In this document: in pieces, positions 1 to 8,921 of the stretch
Position numbering within the stretch: position 1 is the first letter of the stretch
How the letters are laid out: every line of letters starts with the position of its first letter
NCBI GenBank assembly: GCA_016709845.1
Contig: JADJMA010000005.1
Location: forward strand, 69,693-133,692
DNA length: 64,000 nt
Direction of reading: 5' to 3'
Source: Flammeovirgaceae bacterium
GTDB taxonomy: Bacteria > Bacteroidota > Bacteroidia > Cytophagales > Cyclobacteriaceae
The notes under the pieces: generated by a model
Seen by the model: the letters and a program-made list of their open reading frames with translations, nothing else
Database searches by the model: none
What the model was told of the DNA's origin: nothing
Position numbers and translations under genes: made by a program

Positions 1-1
1 C

Positions 2-360
2 GCGAAATATTTTTTGCCATTGCTTTTTTTAGTTGTAACCGGATGTTATTACGATAATGTAGCTGAGTTGTATCCGAATTCAACAAACTGTACCGAACAA
101 CCGAATTCTACCTTTAGCGGTGTTGTTCTACCCTTATTAACAAAACGGTGCAATAGCTGTCATGGCGGTACGAATCCTTCGGCCGGAATTGATCTTACTA
201 CCTACCCGGAAGTAATGAAGTATGTGAACAATGAAAGCCTGATGGGAAGCATCAATCAATCATCGGGGTATTCCCCTATGCCAAAAATTCAGGCAAAATG
301 TCTGCGTGTGAAATCAACAACATACAGAATTGGATCACCGCTGGCGCCCTAAATAACTAA
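2..360 (+). CDS. Haem-binding lipoprotein (partial 5', frameshifted)
   Basis: Small exported protein with one c-type haem motif, CNSCH, about 45 residues in. The open frame runs off the left edge of the window, so the start codon lies just outside. The visible N-terminus is a hydrophobic stretch ending in VVTGC, a good lipobox, so a lipoprotein is likely. One base seems to be missing in the A-run at 283-287. After restoring it, the C-terminus reads as the family-typical ending with a Cys, INNIQNW and TAGA and stops at 360. Uncorrected, the frame ends at 352 with unrelated residues. Followed 21 bases later by a YceI-like gene. The exact role is unknown; a periplasmic electron-transfer or haem-sensing function is an inference from the motif. 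Confidence 0.7.
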
Positions 361-381
361 ATATAATTTACCCTTACTATA

Positions 382-933
382 ATGAAACGAATCATCACGC
401 TTTTTTTATTAAATGCAATAGCATGCATTGGATTTTCACAATCCATTTACATTACACGCAACGGACAGATTTCATTCAGTTCAACAACACCACTGGAAAA
501 TATTGAAGGGACTAACAATGAAGTAACCAGTATAATTGATACCAGCAAAGGAGAAATTGTTTTTGCCGTTCTCATTAAAAGTTTTCATTTTGAAAAAGCG
601 CTGCTGGAAGAACATTTCAATGAAAACTATCTGGAGTCAACTAAATATCCCAAAGCAACCTTTCAGGGTAAATTCACAAACATCTCAGACATAAATTTTT
701 CTAAAGAGGGAACCCACAACGCAAATGTGGAGGGCGATCTTACCATACATGGAGTAAAACAACACCAACAAGCAACCGGTACAATTACTATATCGAAAGG
801 AAAAGTTTCAGCTATCTCCACGTTTACCATTAAAGTGGAAGATTATAAAATTGAAATCCCTTCCCTGGTAGTAGATAAAATTGCTAAGTCAATTGAAATA
901 AAAGTGAATTGTGTATATGAACCTAAATCTTAG
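382..933 (+). CDS. YceI-family periplasmic lipid-binding protein
   Basis: 183-residue exported protein. Residues 1-19 form a signal peptide ending at about FSQ. The rest has the YceI lipocalin-like pattern: a repeated beta-rich layout, the segment YLESTKYPKATFQG near residues 85-98, and GDLTIHGVKQ near 119-128. YceI proteins bind isoprenoid-type lipids in a beta-barrel; the ligand here is not known. It lies between a haem lipoprotein and a DUF5777 beta-barrel gene, and the three probably form one exported module. The stop TAG at 931-933 is 1 base from the next start codon, which suggests translational coupling. The reading frame is intact. Confidence 0.85.
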   Translation: MKRIITLFLLNAIACIGFSQSIYITRNGQISFSSTTPLENIEGTNNEVTSIIDTSKGEIVFAVLIKSFHFEKALLEEHFNENYLESTKYPKATFQGKFTNISDINFSKEGTHNANVEGDLTIHGVKQHQQATGTITISKGKVSAISTFTIKVEDYKIEIPSLVVDKIAKSIEIKVNCVYEPKS

Positions 934-934
934 A

Positions 935-1610
935 ATGAACCGAATTGGCCTTATATCGCTTCTAACGTTCGCTTCCTTTGCTGCTTTCGGTCAGGATGAC
1001 CTGATGAAAATGCTGGATGACGAAACAGAGAAGGAAAAAAAGCCTGACTATACTACAGCAACTTTTAAAACCACGAGGCTAATCAATGGCCATTCTGTCG
1101 AAAACGTGGCTGCAGGGGTGTTGGACTTTCGCATCTCGCACCGATTTGGATATGTGAGTGGTGGAGCCTATGAGTTATGGGGATTAGATGAGGCCAGTAT
1201 GCGGATTGGTTTAGATTATGGTTTGTCAAAAAGATGGATGATTGGGGTTGGTAGAAGTACTTACCAAAAACAATACGATGGGTTTACCAAATTTAAATTC
1301 TTGCGGCAATCTTCTGGATCGAAAACAATGCCCATTACCCTTAGTGCTATTGGAAGTATCATGTATAAATCTTTGAAATTTGACAACCCCGATATCCAAA
1401 ATTACTATACTTCCAACCTGTATTTTTCAGGACAAATATTAATAGCCCGGAAGTTCGGGAGGACATGTGTTTCAATTGTACTGTACCAATTCAACCGGAA
1501 TGACAGAGCGAACCTATATCAATGAAACTACAGGAAACTTTTTTAAAGGAGACATTCGTTTAGGTTTTACCATTTCACGCGTGTTTACAATAGTAAAGCC
1601 AAAGAATTAA
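935..1610 (+). CDS. DUF5777-like outer-membrane beta-barrel protein, internally deleted
   Basis: Predicted beta-barrel protein with signal peptide (MNRIGLISLLTFASF...FGQ). I chose the ATG at 935 because it starts the signal peptide directly after the YceI stop. The first 170 residues match the DUF5777 pattern (RISHRFG, YGLSKRWMIGVGRS, YFSGQILIARKFG). At about 1457 the sequence jumps from RKFG into another frame that reads GGHVFQLYCTNSTGMTERT and then the family C-terminus, ISRVFTIVKPKN, stopping at 1610. From my knowledge of the family roughly 70-80 residues are missing between these blocks. The gene is therefore either deleted and broken or misassembled. It overlaps the convergent glycosyltransferase gene by 4 bases. 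Confidence 0.65.
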
Positions 1611-2197
1611 CTTAGTTGCAGCGGCAGATCCGATTCGTTATCAATATCATGTAGGGTTGTGAGCTCCTCGAAACTACATTGAAGGTGTTTTAGATCATTG
1701 AGTGTATCACTACAAACTGTATCTGTGCTCCATTTCTTATTATAGAACACTTCAGGAATAAATCGACTCATTCCTCATAAATAGTAGCCTCCATCATAAG
1801 CTGGACCAATCACCGAGTCCTTTTGTCTCAGAGCTTCAAACGCTTCTTTCAAAATATCGAATGTTAATTCGAGGCAATCAGTGCCAATGATGCAAACTCG
1901 TTTATATCCTAAATCAAAAGAATCGGCAAAGGCATGCATCATTCTTTCACCTAATGACTCACCAGTCTGCAAACGCTTTTTGAATTGATTATTCGACCAA
2001 CTATCCTCTGTATCAATAAAATCCGAATAATAAACCACTCGATCGCATGTAGTTTGTACGGCAACCTCCCGGGTATGAGCAGCCAGTTTTAAATAAATGG
2101 CAAGTGCTCTTTCCTCTCCTGCTGTGGCTGCGAGTCGGGTTTTTACTTTACCCAATTCAGGGTTACGATAAAAAATTATCAGTAAATCAGTTTTCAC
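1607..2197 (-). CDS. TIGR04282-type glycosyltransferase (DUF2064), in-frame TGA
   Basis: Nucleotide-diphospho-sugar transferase fold of the TIGR04282/DUF2064 family. Visible motifs are FYRNPELGKVKTRLA at residues 9-23, CIIGTDCLEL near 101-110, and GPAYDGGYYL near 131-140. The open frame stops at a TGA (plus-strand 1775-1777), but the same frame continues for 56 more codons with family-like sequence (GMSRFIPEVF, WSTDTV, LHDIDNESDL) to a TAA at 1607-1609. Family members have LL or similar where the TGA sits, so a single TTA-to-TGA change explains the break. It overlaps the upstream GT-C gene by 11 bases. The family name refers to arsenosugar clusters, but I see no ArsS or ArsM here, so the substrate is open. 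Confidence 0.75.
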
Positions 2198-3542
2198 GTT
2201 TCTTAAACAAAATATTAAAGGCTCTCAGTTTTTTCAATTCGAAAATCAAATATCCAATCACTCCCAGATATTCAAAAGCAACGAGCCAGAGATTCTCTTT
2301 AAACGAATCAATACTATAGCCCGCATACGTTAAGAAGATTAAACCGGTCCAAACCAATGTAAACCGGTAAGGTGTAAAAACAGATAGCGCAAGCAAGGTG
2401 GTGATGTACCATGGGTGTAACGTTGTGGCAAAGAGAAAATAAATACTTAGTATCCACAGAAAGTCTGATAGCAGGAATTGGGTTGAGTCAATTGAAATTA
2501 CACCGCTCTTCGCCCAACCTTTTCGAAAAGTGAACAGCACAATTAGCATAGTAGTGGCAACACCAAGCTTCCACCCTACTGTTTGAATGATGTTGTACCC
2601 ATATTTCCAAAATCCATACTCCCGAACGAGATAATATAAACTGGCGTTGAATTCAAATTTATTGAAATACAATCTCACGCTGGTTGTCATGGATTGAAAT
2701 ACGTGTTGATTCAATAAGGGTATAAAGAAGAGTATTGAAAACACGATGACAAGAAAACCATACTTCAAAGCATTTTTAAAGCCTTGTGCCCGAAGCAATG
2801 CAGGGATAAATATTATAGGCACCAGTTTGGTTGCTGCAGCCAAGGCAATGTAGGCAGCCGATTGAACCATTTTTTGGTTGCCCAATGCATATACCGTAAA
2901 CAAAATAAAAAAAAGAACAAGTCCTTCAAAATGCAGATTGCCTGTAAGCTCAATGATAACTAAGGGATTTAGTGCATATACTAATGTGTTTGTAGAAGGC
3001 ATGGAGAATTTACTCAAGAACCTTCGCATCAAAATGATTACACCTACTTCGCCAGCCATCAAAATCAGACGCATAAAAACCACACTACCTAATATGGAAG
3101 AGGGCGAAACTTTTACAGAAAGCCAAAAAATCAATTGCGATACGGGCGGATAAATCGTAAAATATTCCGGACTATTTAACTTTGAAAAAAGTTCCTGATC
3201 AATACCTGCAATCCCCTGTTGCAGGTAGGCGACTGGTAATTCGGCAAAGGGATGAAACCCGGAATTCCACAAACGACCATCCCATATAAATCTGTAAAAA
3301 TCTTCGGATAGTGTGGGTAAGGCAAATAAGAAAATGAGCCGAAACAATACGGAAATGGTTAGCCAAAATGAGAGTTGCTCCGGTTTAGCTTCCTTGATAA
3401 TCAACAAGTAAACAAGAAAGAGCACCCCGTAGGTTGGCAGCAAGTATGAAGTTTGCCATCGGTGAATAAAAAAAGCTATAAGAGAATAACTCAGGACAGA
3501 AATAAATATCCATACATAATATATTGGCCTTTGCTTAAGCAT
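2187..3542 (-). CDS. Polytopic GT-C mannosyltransferase-like protein (GT87/DUF2029 type)
   Basis: 451-residue integral membrane protein with about 10-12 hydrophobic segments across its length. The first large loop has an acidic motif, LSEDFYRFIWDG, near residues 78-89, typical of GT-C enzymes that use polyprenyl-phosphate sugars. The sequence LHPWYITTLLAL near 375 is a further family-type loop. The gene overlaps the GT2 gene upstream by 8 bases and the TIGR04282 gene downstream by 11, so the genes are co-transcribed. With the DPM1-like gene at 5013-5708 it probably forms a donor-synthesis and transfer pair, which is inference. No frameshift seen. Confidence 0.75.
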   Translation of the reverse strand: MLKQRPIYYVWIFISVLSYSLIAFFIHRWQTSYLLPTYGVLFLVYLLIIKEAKPEQLSFWLTISVLFRLIFLFALPTLSEDFYRFIWDGRLWNSGFHPFAELPVAYLQQGIAGIDQELFSKLNSPEYFTIYPPVSQLIFWLSVKVSPSSILGSVVFMRLILMAGEVGVIILMRRFLSKFSMPSTNTLVYALNPLVIIELTGNLHFEGLVLFFILFTVYALGNQKMVQSAAYIALAAATKLVPIIFIPALLRAQGFKNALKYGFLVIVFSILFFIPLLNQHVFQSMTTSVRLYFNKFEFNASLYYLVREYGFWKYGYNIIQTVGWKLGVATTMLIVLFTFRKGWAKSGVISIDSTQFLLSDFLWILSIYFLFATTLHPWYITTLLALSVFTPYRFTLVWTGLIFLTYAGYSIDSFKENLWLVAFEYLGVIGYLIFELKKLRAFNILFKKREN

Positions 3543-4991
3543 GCAAAGACGACTTCATCGAAAAGTAAAAAACACTTCCAAAACCCAATGCTAACATTAG
3601 ATGAAAGAAAATTAATCCTCCTTCCTGCAGCCAGATTCCTGCGGCAATTCCAGCAATAAAATAAAGCGCGAGTAATCCTTCCATTAAAACACCCAGGGTA
3701 AACCTCGGCTTAATGTAGGTATTGCCTGACCACGATTCTTTGCTATCTGTAACATTAAATTTCGGTGTGCGAATAAAAGGTGATTTACGACCCACCAAGC
3801 CTTCTAAAACGGCCAAGCCATTGTGAAACGACAAGCCCATGGAGACAATTAAAAACCTTGGATACAGGGATAAGAAAGTAGTTGTTGGAGAATCCTTATG
3901 AAATTGTTTGGTAGCTATCCAATAAAAAAAAGTAATGGAGAAAAACCCCAACAAAAAAATAGTGCCTGCATGAAACAGCCAACCAATTTCAGGATGTGTG
4001 GCTTTAATCCACAACATGGGGATACTCAATAATGAGGCAATCAAAATAAAGACAAATACGGAACTGTTAAACAAATGAAAAAAAGCATGAATCTTATTTT
4101 TGAAATAAAAATCACCTCGCCACACGCTGCCAAAATTTTTACGTGCTGTTTCTGCCGCGCCTTTATTCCAACGGTATTGTTGCGATTTAATGGCCGACAT
4201 AATGACGGGCAACTCACCAGGTGTTTCAATGTCCTCGCGATATCGAAACTCCCAACCCTTTAGCTGCGCACGATAACTCAGATCAAGATCTTCTGTGAGC
4301 GTATCAGCACTCCAGCCTCCGGCATCCTCGATACAACGCTTTCGCCACACACCACAGGTACCATTAAAATTAATAAAACTGCCGGCTGCTTTTCTTGCAG
4401 TTTGCTCAATCGAAAAATGCGCATCCAACCCAAAAGCTTGCAACCGGGTAAGCAGTGAATAATTACGATTAATATGCCCCCACCGGGTTTGAACAACGCC
4501 TACATTGTTATTCGTAAAATGGGGTAATGTCTTAAGAAGAAAATCCGATTCAGGAATAAAGTCGGCATCAAATATGGCGATGAACTCACCCTTCGCTGAT
4601 TTTAAACCATGAGCCAGCGCGCCAGCCTTATACCCTGTCCGATCCTTGCGATGGATTACATTTATATTCAATCCTTGTTGTTGAAGAGTCAATGATTTTA
4701 TTCTGATGATTTCTGAAGTCTCATCGGTTGAATCGTCCAGCAGCTGAATCTCAAATCGGTCTTTGGGGTAGTTCAGTTTGCTTACCGCATCCAGTAAACG
4801 TTCAATAACATATTTCTCATTGTAGACAGGCAACTGAACGGTTACCGAAAGGAAATTTGTTAACACTGGAATTGGAGCTGCTTTCTTTTTGCCTCCTTAA
4901 TATAGATCAACGTAAGGTGTAGCTGCCCAAGACTAAACAAAAAAATATAAAGCAAGGAAAGACTGTATACGATACTTATGATAATAATCAT
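3535..4991 (-). CDS. Processive-type GT2 glycosyltransferase, cellulose-synthase-like
   Basis: Membrane glycosyltransferase with the D, DxD, TED and QxxRW set: LLDDSTDET, FDADF, TEDLDLSYR and QQYRW are all present. The catalytic domain is followed by four or more membrane segments. The main frame opens at 4866, but the gene very likely starts at the ATG at 4989-4991. That start gives an N-terminal membrane helix (MIIIISIVYSLSLLYIF), is preceded by GGAGG at suitable spacing, and joins the main frame if one A is added at the run at plus-strand 4886-4890. The result is a protein of about 485 residues, normal for BcsA-like GT2 enzymes. It overlaps the GT-C gene by 8 bases and follows the DPM1-like gene by 21. 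Confidence 0.82.
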
Positions 4992-5012
4992 GACCTCATT
5001 CACCTCCACAAA

Positions 5013-5708
5013 TTAATTCTTCAAATATTTAAAGATAGTGGCTAAAATCTTATAGCCAGCCATAATAGTTCCCTTAACCGTGCCACTGATTTTTGAAAAT
5101 CCGATACGCTTCCGATATCGCACAGGAATTTCAACACATCGAAAACCATTTTTTGCAGCTTTCAGTTGCATTTCAACCGTCCATCCGTAGGTTTTATCCT
5201 GCATACCCATGGCGATAAGCGTATTGTATTTAATCGCCCGAAATGGGCCAAGGTCTGTAAACTTTACGCCAAAGAATAAATCAAGCAACCAGGTTGCCAA
5301 CCAATTTCCAAAAATCTGTTGCGGTGTCATCGACCCACTTTCCTTTTGACCAAGCGCCCGTGAACCAATTACCAGATCAGCATTTCCATCTACAATCGGC
5401 CTGATTAATTCCACTATTTCTTCGGGATAGTCCGAATGATCCGCATCCAAAAAAACTACTATATCCGGAAAAGGTTTTGATTGATTGATGTAATCAATTC
5501 CTTTTAAGCAAGCCCGGCCATAGCCGGGTATCGGTTCTCTTAATACAGTAGCTCCGGCTTCCTTCGCTATTCTTTCTGTATTGTCAGTTGAAGCATTGTT
5601 GATAACAACAATTTCATAAATTAAACCTTTCGGGATTTCCCGGATCACTTCACCAATCCCATTTTCTTCATTGAAGGCGGGGATGATTATTTTAATTATC
5701 AAGCTCAA
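5013..5708 (-). CDS. DPM1-like GT2 glycosyltransferase (polyprenyl-phosphate sugar synthase)
   Basis: 231-residue soluble GT2 enzyme. The N-terminal IIIPAFNEENGI, VINNASTDNT and FLDADHSDYP blocks are the nucleotide-sugar and metal sites of the family. There is no C-terminal membrane domain, as in the bacterial DPM1/DPMS short type. These enzymes move a hexose from a nucleotide sugar to polyprenyl phosphate on the cytoplasmic face. It is the first glycosyltransferase gene of the minus-strand cluster, 31 bases after the Fe-S gene stop. Its product could feed the GT-C enzyme at 2187-3542; that link is inferred from adjacency. Confidence 0.82.
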   Translation of the reverse strand: MSLIIKIIIPAFNEENGIGEVIREIPKGLIYEIVVINNASTDNTERIAKEAGATVLREPIPGYGRACLKGIDYINQSKPFPDIVVFLDADHSDYPEEIVELIRPIVDGNADLVIGSRALGQKESGSMTPQQIFGNWLATWLLDLFFGVKFTDLGPFRAIKYNTLIAMGMQDKTYGWTVEMQLKAAKNGFRCVEIPVRYRKRIGFSKISGTVKGTIMAGYKILATIFKYLKN

Positions 5709-5739
5709 GATGATTTCTTTATTCGGCTAAGAAGGGTTC

Positions 5740-7519
5740 TTATTCCGAAGTTTTCACATTATTATTTCCTATGAGAATAGGTTTTCCAAACCGACCCGAT
5801 TCTTCTTTCACCTCCAGATTTAATACGCCCCTCGGGCAAACCGAAGAGCACACGCCACATCCAACACACGAACTGCGCACAATGTTTTGACCACGCTGTG
5901 CATACCACCGTACGTCAATTCCCATTTCGCAATACGTAGAACAATTACCACAAGAAATACACTGCCCGCCATTGGTAGTAATTCTAAATCTTGATTTAAA
6001 TCGCTGAACAATTCCTAAGTAGGCTGCCAACGGACAACCAAACCGGCACCACACCCTGTTACCCATTAACGGATAGAAACCGGTACCAACAACGCCCGCA
6101 AATCCTGCTCCGATAAAGCCCCATACACTTCGCGCAATTGATACGAGTCAAAAAAAAAAACCACGAAGCGCCTGTCCAATACGTATAGATAACACCGGCT
6201 GTCATCACAATAGCAAAAACCAGTACACTATGAATCATCCAGCGCTCAACCTTCCAGGCCTTTACAGTCTTGTTGGAAAGTTGACGATAAGGATCACCCA
6301 AAGTTTCAGCAAGTCCTCCACAACCACACACCCACGAACAATACCAGCGTTTTCCAAAAAAATAAACCAACACTGGTACACCGATAATGATCAACGCAAT
6401 CCCCCACCCCAACATAAAAATACCCAACGTGCCCGCAGAGATCAATTCAGAAATTCTGGAGTCAAAGAAAAAACTGTAATCCAGAGGCCAGATATTTTTG
6501 AAATCAAAATAAGGTTTATTAAGTCGGATGAGAATTTCGGGGATTAAAAACGCAAACGCAGTCTGAAAGAACATAACAGAACAGGTGCGCAAGACATGAT
6601 ACTTACTGTGCCTATAGTGAATGAGCATGCGAACGCCCATCACCAAAATACAGAGCGTATAGATAAATCCGTAAAGAAAAAACCGGCCGGCCTCGTTGCC
6701 ATTTAAGACTCTGCTTACCGGATCAACCAACGTGATCCATTGCGTCATGTATTCGGGATAGAAATACAACATGACATAAAACAGAATTAGCCAGGTGCCT
6801 GTGAGTATTCCCAACCAGCCCGTATTCTTCATCACATTAAAAAAGATCCCATTATTTTTTATTCCTGGCAGTAGCTTTATTTTAGGCAAGATGTAAAGCA
6901 AAGCCCCAGCAATACACAAACCGAATGTGAGAAGCAGAAAAAGAATCGGATTCGATTTTACAGGACCAACTGCTGACGCTTTTGTGAGCGAATAGGTTAA
7001 ATCTTTTACTTGATAGCGGTCAAACCCCACCTTATTGATAATACCATATTGATTGATATTGGCTGCAATACCTTGCAATTGATTCTGTAATTCTTCCGAG
7101 GATTCAAACGTTCGGCCTTCGAGCCAGCTTGCATAATCCTTCCATGCCTTTTTCTTAAACTCACTGATTGCGTCTTCCCCGATGTACAGAGAATCAACCG
7201 CTCCTAACGAAAATTGATTGCCACTACGCGCACTCAATTCAAATAGCTCTTCTTGTGTAATGCCGTAAGTGCTTGCCTGAATTTGATTTGCCACATCAAA
7301 TATTTTTTGACCTGAGCAACAAAAAGAAAAAACAGAGCCTACATTCTGGTTTAAAAGCGATGAATCAGATTGAAGAAATAATTCCTGCTTTTGTTCATCC
7401 GAAATCTGGGCTTTAACAATCTCGCGGGTTAAAGAATAGTCTGCTGAAAAAAATACTCCATTAAATAGACAAAACCCTGTTATAAATAAAATCAGCCCAA
7501 CAGTTTTAATTGTCTTCAT
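5740..7519 (-). CDS. Polytopic 4Fe-4S membrane protein (NapH/CcoG-like), frameshifted
   Basis: Large membrane redox protein. After an N-terminal anchor comes a domain of about 160 residues, predicted outside the membrane, with an unusual SFCCSGQ motif near residue 67. Six to seven membrane segments follow, with NapH-type cysteine motifs YCSWVCGCGG and VWCRFGCPL. The end carries two ferredoxin-like clusters, CISCGNCSTYC and CVGCGVCSSVC. The frame breaks at an 11-base A-run at plus 6150-6160; joining gives YGAFIGAGFAG and then PLMGNRVWCRFG without a gap. The gene overlaps the upstream FAD oxidoreductase by 4 bases, so the two are translationally coupled. The electron donor and acceptor cannot be named. 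Confidence 0.8.
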
Positions 7520-8832
7520 AGTGTTGACATTACTTTTGAGTTGGCTTTGAGATTAGGAAATGTCACCGAAAACTGTTTTATGATTTCATCCTCATGCCGA
7601 TCAAAAAACTCGGGGTCAAAGTTTGCCTCTTTCAAATGATCCAAAACAAATTGAATGCTTTGTTTATCGCGCAACCACCGATCGAAACATTCGTGCCGCA
7701 ACCGAATGCCAAAGGAATTGATTCCGAGAAATTGTTGCGTCTGCTTATCCCAAACCAAATGCATACATTTCGCGGCACTTTCATGTTCCCAATAAAATTC
7801 ACTTTCATCTTTTCCCAAAACATTACTCACTACGCCATACGTTTGGTATTCGATATCAAAAAACTTGGCTGAGTTAAACCACGGACCCGGTTCATATTTT
7901 GTTTTATTACCACAGATTGTTTGCGCCACTACTTCGCCCATCATGCGACCCGTATACCAAACCTGTTCAATGGTTTTTCGGCCTGGCAAATCGTAGGTGC
8001 GTTCTACACAATCACCCAGCGCATACACATTCGGAATATTAGTTTCCAGATATTCGTTAACCAAAATTCCTCGCTTACTCGCAATTCCTGAATCTGTTAA
8101 AAAATCAACCGCAGGCGAAACACCCACCGTTAAGCCAACAAATTGACACGGAATAGTTTCTTCACGGTTTGTGATAATCGACTTTACCGATCCCCTATCA
8201 TCCGACTGAATTTCTTTTAACTCTGTTTCCAGTTTTAAATCCACATGATGGGATCGTATATGGCGGCTAATCATATTGGATTCCTGAAGGGGCAACACGT
8301 TGCTCCAGAATTCCGATTCCCGTACCAACATAGTTACGGCAATTTTTCTTGACAGAAGCATCTCGGCCATTTCAATACCGATCAGTCCACCCCCCACAAT
8401 AACAGCCCGATCAATGCCGCGGGTAGTTTGCTCCATCCGCTCAAAATCTTGAAAACTATAAAGCCCTTGAACCCCTGATAAATCCTGACCGGGCCAACCA
8501 AACTTATTTGATTTTGATCCCGAGGCTATAATTAAACTGTCATATTGGATTGTATTACCTGATAGAAGTGTAAGCGTTTTGAGTTTTGTATCTACGGATT
8601 GAACATGATCGCGCAATAAATCAATCCTGTTTTTTTTCCAGAAGTTATCTTCATACGGTTTGGTGTTTTCATATTTCATGTGGCCCATGTAGATATACAT
8701 CAGGGCCGTGCGCGAAAAAAAATGATCCGTCTCGGAAGAGATAATCGTAATCTTATTGCTGCTGTGTTTACGAATATGGCGGGCCGCTGTAACGCCCGAA
8801 ATACCATTACCTATAATCACGATGTGCTTCAT
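7516..8832 (-). CDS. FAD/NAD(P)-dependent oxidoreductase (pyridine nucleotide-disulfide type)
   Basis: Flavoprotein of about 438 residues. The N-terminal MKHIVIIGNGISGVTAARHI is the FAD Rossmann motif, VIVGGGLIGIEMAEML near residue 147 is the NAD(P)H motif, and NVYALGDCVE near 271 is the second FAD contact. I chose the ATG at 8832 because it opens directly on the Rossmann strand; an in-frame start six codons upstream is possible. The C-terminal 130 residues do not look like a standard dimerisation domain. The 4-base overlap with the membrane Fe-S gene suggests it passes electrons from NAD(P)H to that protein, as inference. No redox-active CxxxxC is visible near the flavin. Confidence 0.8.
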   Translation of the reverse strand: MKHIVIIGNGISGVTAARHIRKHSSNKITIISSETDHFFSRTALMYIYMGHMKYENTKPYEDNFWKKNRIDLLRDHVQSVDTKLKTLTLLSGNTIQYDSLIIASGSKSNKFGWPGQDLSGVQGLYSFQDFERMEQTTRGIDRAVIVGGGLIGIEMAEMLLSRKIAVTMLVRESEFWSNVLPLQESNMISRHIRSHHVDLKLETELKEIQSDDRGSVKSIITNREETIPCQFVGLTVGVSPAVDFLTDSGIASKRGILVNEYLETNIPNVYALGDCVERTYDLPGRKTIEQVWYTGRMMGEVVAQTICGNKTKYEPGPWFNSAKFFDIEYQTYGVVSNVLGKDESEFYWEHESAAKCMHLVWDKQTQQFLGINSFGIRLRHECFDRWLRDKQSIQFVLDHLKEANFDPEFFDRHEDEIIKQFSVTFPNLKANSKVMSTL

Positions 8833-8921
8833 GCTCCCGTAAAGGTGCAATTTTCATCGCTAACTTCCTGTCAGGAAAAAGACAATTGCAAAAGAGTAAA
8901 ACCTAATGCAATTTGGGGTCC

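Noticed and set aside
1775..1777. TGA recoding as an amino acid
   Set aside because: TGA is used as a normal stop in other genes in the window, so a changed genetic code is unlikely.
1607..5708. Arsenosugar biosynthesis cluster
   Set aside because: The TIGR04282 family suggested it, but no radical SAM ArsS or methyltransferase ArsM is present.
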